A stretch of 6,728 bases of DNA from Sphingomonadaceae bacterium. Lineage in GTDB: Bacteria; Pseudomonadota; Alphaproteobacteria; Sphingomonadales; Sphingomonadaceae. Positions 5,763-6,728 of the stretch are shown piece after piece; positions within the stretch are counted from its first letter, which is position 1; every line of letters begins with the position of its first letter. Position numbers and translations under genes: made by a program. The notes below the pieces were generated by a model. That model worked only from the letters and a program-made list of their open reading frames with translations. It did not search any database and was not told the DNA's origin. The stretch spans positions 1 through 6,728 of the forward strand of contig JACFNY010000113.1 in NCBI GenBank assembly GCA_019454625.1, given 5' to 3'.

Positions 5763-6728
5763 AGCGACCCCGCGATCAGCACCACGGGCGGCGCCTTGCG
5801 GTCTGCGGCGTGGCCGAGGCGGCGGAGCGCTTCGTCCACGGAGGCCGCGGGGGTCGCGGGAAGGCCGACGTCGCCCGCAAGCTTCGCGAGCGCTTCGGGG
5901 GCGATGCAATCGTGATCGGGGATCGGCACGGTGTGGACCGCCGTCACCCGGCCCGCGAAGGCCTTGAGGAAGGCCGCTGCGTCCTTGTTCTGCAACATGC
6001 CGAGCACGAGGTGGAACGGCGTTGCCGCGATGTCCTGTGCGCGGAACGCGTCGACGATGACGCGCGCGGCGGACGGGTTGTGGCCACCGTCGAGCCAGAG
6101 TTCGCTGCCCTGCGGCAGGTGCGCGACGAACGGGCCGCTCTCCAGCCGCTGGAGCCGCGCGGGCCACTCCGCCCAGCCCGGGCCCGCGCGCAGCGCCGCG
6201 TCCGGTACGCCAAGCGCCGTCTGGTGGCGCAGCATGGCGGCGGCGAGGCCGACGTTGTCGATCTGGTGCGCGCCCGGCAGGCGCGGCATCCCGAGCGTGA
6301 GCTTCGCCTTGCCGTCGCGGTAATGAAGCTGACCCTGATAGATGCCGACGTCCCAGTCGATGCCGCGCGCGATGATGCGCGCGCCCTTCGGCCCCGCCAC
6401 CTCGCCGATCGCCGCCGCCACGGTCTGCGGATAGCGCGAGGTGACGAGCGGCACGCCCGGCTTCGCGATGCCCGCCTTCTCGCGCGCGATGTCGAGGATC
6501 GAGTGGCCGAGGAACTGCTGGTGATCGAGCCCGAGCTGCGCGATGCCGCACACCGCCGCCGTGGGCAGCACGTTCGTCGCGTCCCACGTGCCGCCGAGCC
6601 CCACCTCGATGACGCAGGCATCGGCGGGGGTGCGCGAGAACGCCGTGAACGCCGCCGCCGTCGTCAGCTCGAAAAAGGTGATCTGCTCGCCGTTGTTGAC
6701 GCTGATCACATCGCCGAGAAGCTCGATC
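5714..6728 (-). CDS. folC: Bifunctional dihydrofolate synthase / folylpolyglutamate synthase FolC, 5' end outside window
   Basis: FolC is a cytoplasmic ATP-dependent ligase: it joins glutamate to dihydropteroate to make dihydrofolate, then extends folate polyglutamate tails. The frame is open to the right edge, so the N-terminal part with the P-loop (GTNGKGS in the family) is outside the window; about 338 residues remain. The edge reads IELLGDVISVNNGEQITFFE, matching the region before the second nucleotide-binding segment, so GTG 6709 is an internal codon, not the start. Signatures in order are EVGLGGTWDATNV (GLGGRLDATN in most members); LGLDHQQFLG with IAREKAGIAK (Lys codon 6476-6478, the position of the carbamylated lysine); the C-terminal-domain motif LDGGHNPSAARV (about 6094-6059); LGMLQNKD; and the closing AGSLYLAGDVL. 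The gene is intact as far as visible and converges with the peptidase gene. In related bacteria accD often precedes folC, which could be checked just beyond the right edge. Confidence 0.95.
   Translation of the reverse strand, partial: IELLGDVISVNNGEQITFFELTTAAAFTAFSRTPADACVIEVGLGGTWDATNVLPTAAVCGIAQLGLDHQQFLGHSILDIAREKAGIAKPGVPLVTSRYPQTVAAAIGEVAGPKGARIIARGIDWDVGIYQGQLHYRDGKAKLTLGMPRLPGAHQIDNVGLAAAMLRHQTALGVPDAALRAGPGWAEWPARLQRLESGPFVAHLPQGSELWLDGGHNPSAARVIVDAFRAQDIAATPFHLVLGMLQNKDAAAFLKAFAGRVTAVHTVPIPDHDCIAPEALAKLAGDVGLPATPAASVDEALRRLGHAADRKAPPVVLIAGSLYLAGDVLKINGPLPG

Noticed and set aside
6364..6384. GCGCGC repeats flanking GATGAT within folC, resembling a hairpin
   Set aside because: It follows from coding for A-R-I-I-A-R with GC-rich codons and sits inside a conserved frame.

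Overview
This 6.7-kb window is high-GC, densely coding bacterial DNA. The gene families and G/C-ending codons suggest an alphaproteobacterium, possibly of the Sphingomonadales; this is inference, because no rRNA or other phylogenetic marker is present. There are no RNA genes, mobile elements, integrase genes or CRISPR arrays, and it reads as ordinary chromosome.

Layout, left to right. Positions 3-218 (+) are the C-terminal end of a ComM/YifB Mg-chelatase-like ATPase. Positions 314-1597 (+) encode an intact dicarboxylate/amino acid:cation symporter. It ends 11 bp inside the convergent gene at 1587-2747 (-), a complete Rieske-type ring-hydroxylating oxygenase alpha subunit. A 105-bp divergent gap then leads to an AmpG-like muropeptide permease at 2853-4176 (+), broken by one frameshift near 3318. 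After a 71-bp gap comes a secreted HExxH metalloprotease-like protein with a TPR-like C-terminal half (from 4248, +), whose frame slips near 5530. Last, folC (5714 to the right edge, -) converges on it and runs off the window.

How the genes relate. ComM, FolC and the symporter look like independent housekeeping or transport genes. The permease and the secreted peptidase share orientation and could both act in cell-envelope turnover, but only adjacency supports that link. The oxygenase has no reductase, ferredoxin or beta subunit here, so its electron supply must be encoded elsewhere.

Most worth a second look: (1) two frameshifts of the same sense in adjacent genes, each explained by losing 2 (mod 3) bases; (2) a perfect 24-bp palindrome at 5605-5628 inside the peptidase gene near its convergence with folC; (3) a symporter with non-canonical residues at the family's NMDGT motif but an intact substrate-binding helix; (4) an oxygenase with Glu at the position that bridges its two metal centres. 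I see no clear novel multi-gene system.
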